Assembly (NCBI RefSeq): GCF_030851345.1 | Contig: NZ_JALPNU010000003.1 | Coordinates: forward strand, 310,001 to 374,000 | Direction: 5' to 3' | Length of the DNA stretch: 64,000 bases | Origin: Marinifilum sp. D714 | GTDB taxonomy: Bacteria > Bacteroidota > Bacteroidia > Bacteroidales > Marinifilaceae | Part shown: positions 62,828 to 64,000 of the stretch, in pieces | Layout of the letters: each line of letters starts with the position of its first letter | Numbering within the stretch: position 1 is the stretch's first letter | The notes under the pieces: model-generated | Told to the model about the DNA's origin: nothing | Seen by the model: the letters and a program-made list of their open reading frames with translations, nothing else | Database searches by the model: none | Translations under genes and position numbers: made by a program

Positions 62828-63769
62828 TTAATATAGATACTTGCTCAATTGTCCAGCATCAACCATAATAAATCTGAAAATCATTCCTCCCAAAAGAATT
62901 AAAAATGCAGGAAGTGCCACAGGAATTCTCTTCCCTCTTAGCTCTAAAATTTCAAGAATAGCTGGAACCAATAATCCCAGTACAACTACTCCACCCCAGA
63001 ATAATAATGTATATGCACCTCCAAGGAAAAGCTGAGCAGCTTCAATTTGAGCAGCATTACTAGCTAAAAATCCCATAAACAGGTGAATAATAAAGAAGAT
63101 TTCTATTCCAATCAATATCAAATCAATTTTACTGAATAGCGTTCTTTCCAAATGATCTTTCGACATCCACATGATAACAGCTGCTCCGGTAGATAAACCA
63201 GAAACCAAGAACAAAGGTCCCAAAATAGATGTATTCCACAATGGTCTTGCATTAAATGCAGACAGTAAAATACCCGTGTAGATCCCAAGAATAACTGATG
63301 ATACAATCATCACCCAGGCGAGTGGTTTTCGATATTTATTTACTTGCTTCTCTACAAATTCTAGCCATTCCACTTTAAATTTCCAATTTGGCACCAAATC
63401 TCTCCAGTAGGCAACACACCAAACTATTGATAATGGCGTAACCAACATCAACACCCAAGCTCCCCATGACATTGGAGATTCTAATCGGATGGTTGTATAC
63501 AATTGCCAGAAATACAATTTGTTTTTTAAATCAAGGAATAAGGCAAATAAACCTATGACTAAAATTGCAGGCACAATAAAAGTAGCTTTCCTAACTGCAG
63601 TTGGAAGTTCTTTTTCTCTACCTAAAATGGTGTAAAGTGCTGCAAAGAATAAAATCCCTGCGGCCAAACCACCTAAAAACAAATACAATGGAATTTCCCA
63701 TCCCCAAATTCCCAAAGTAGGATCAATTTTAGGATTCATTCTTCCACTTATAATAATTTCTTCGTCCAT
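62828..63769 (-). CDS. NrfD/PsrC-type membrane subunit
   Basis: 313 residues with about nine membrane helices. The opening (WGWEIPLYLFLGGLAAGILFFAALYTILGRE) and SPMSWGAWVLMLVTPLSIV are family hallmarks. NrfD/PsrC subunits exchange electrons with the quinone pool for Fe-S/molybdopterin reductases. The gene upstream (63930-64000) encodes the end of an Fe-S subunit, so this is a PsrBC-like pair. The catalytic subunit is outside the window. Confidence 0.92.
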   Translation of the reverse strand: MDEEIIISGRMNPKIDPTLGIWGWEIPLYLFLGGLAAGILFFAALYTILGREKELPTAVRKATFIVPAILVIGLFALFLDLKNKLYFWQLYTTIRLESPMSWGAWVLMLVTPLSIVWCVAYWRDLVPNWKFKVEWLEFVEKQVNKYRKPLAWVMIVSSVILGIYTGILLSAFNARPLWNTSILGPLFLVSGLSTGAAVIMWMSKDHLERTLFSKIDLILIGIEIFFIIHLFMGFLASNAAQIEAAQLFLGGAYTLLFWGGVVVLGLLVPAILEILELRGKRIPVALPAFLILLGGMIFRFIMVDAGQLSKYLY

Positions 63770-63929
63770 AATTTGATTGTTTTTAGATTCCGTTCATCAG
63801 AATTACCCCAGCGCAAAAGAATCCTGACAAACGGAACCCGTTATAAAACTTGAACTTGTTAAAACCTGCCAACCAACCACCATACAAAAACCAACTTGAA
63901 TAGGCTGATCAACATTATCTTGAATATTA

Positions 63930-64000
63930 TTAAATCAGATAGTAAACATGTGGCTTGGTTCCCACTTCGGGAGCCAATACTTTCCAATTTCTGTTTTGTA
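63930..64000 (-). CDS. C-terminal fragment of a PsrB/NrfC-like Fe-S subunit
   Basis: The last 22 codons of a gene that enters from the right edge: the frame reads RNWKVLAPEVGTKPHVYYLI and a stop at 63930. The ending ...GTKPHVYYL is typical of PsrB/NrfC-type ferredoxins. A 160-bp gap with an imperfect hairpin (TTCCGTT...AACGGAA, 63796-63842) separates it from the NrfD gene. Confidence 0.65.
   Translation of the reverse strand, partial: QNRNWKVLAPEVGTKPHVYYLI

Overview
The window looks like chromosomal DNA of a member of the Bacteroidota, probably a marine or sediment Marinilabiliales-type anaerobe or facultative anaerobe; genus and species cannot be told from the sequence alone. The reasons are AT-rich sequence, several TAnnTTTG (-7 type) promoter boxes, a TPR/LuxR-type sensor regulator with a signal peptide, DUF4251 and BatD-like secreted proteins, many short lipoproteins, and the family mix (M18, M3, U32, NrfD). 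No rRNA, tRNA, CRISPR array, insertion sequence or phage was seen.

Region 1 (1-8900) holds ordinary genes: a secreted subtilisin cut by the left edge, a TPR-HTH regulator, an M18 aminopeptidase, a DnaQ-BRCT protein that lacks two catalytic acids, and a nitroreductase.

Region 2 (8978-32785) is the centre of interest. It is a 24-kb block of co-directional minus-strand genes. In transcription order it encodes three PQQ-like beta-propellers (two secreted, one with a membrane anchor), an NHL-type propeller, a tiny Tat-exported Cys protein, a Tat-exported polyferredoxin, a NapH/NosR-like membrane Fe-S protein, another membrane-anchored propeller, a fused NuoE-NuoF diaphorase, a 2Fe-2S/GltD-like protein that has lost its NAD(P)H-binding subdomain, a sixth propeller, a lone LolD-like ATPase and a propeller lipoprotein. 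After a 329-bp gap come a ferredoxin with a metallothionein-like tail, a radical SAM protein, a DUF116-polyprenyl synthase fusion, a single-barrel prenyltransferase-like protein and a squalene-hopene-cyclase-like enzyme with the DxDD motif. I read it as a candidate undescribed system that couples terpenoid lipid synthesis to an electron path from cytoplasmic NADH/ferredoxin to periplasmic Fe-S and beta-propeller proteins. The parts are seen; the coupling is inference.

Region 3 (33216-43318) contains a secreted OB-fold lipoprotein, a six-hairpin glycosidase lipoprotein, a GNAT acetyltransferase, a TlpA-like thioredoxin, a BatD-like protein, a two-lobed retropepsin-like protein, an unknown protein with an acidic tail and a POT/MFS transporter.

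Region 4 (43594-47900) is accessory. It has a SNIPE-like membrane-anchored DUF4041/GIY-YIG nuclease and, separated from it by an attC-like structure, a trypsin plus small membrane protein pair that may be a protease-activated defence module. Beyond lies a non-coding 21-bp periodic array organised into exact 126-bp higher-order repeats.

Region 5 (47908-64000) returns to housekeeping and stress functions: a CarboxypepD_reg-like protein, an HTH-zinc ribbon-HTH protein, OvoA (ovothiol synthesis), OxyR with a monooxygenase, the mtnN-luxS pair, a DUF4251 gene behind a sigma-54 type promoter, a U32 protein, an M3 peptidase, a TetR regulator and an NrfD-type operon cut by the right edge. REP-like structured repeats (three copies) surround ovoA.
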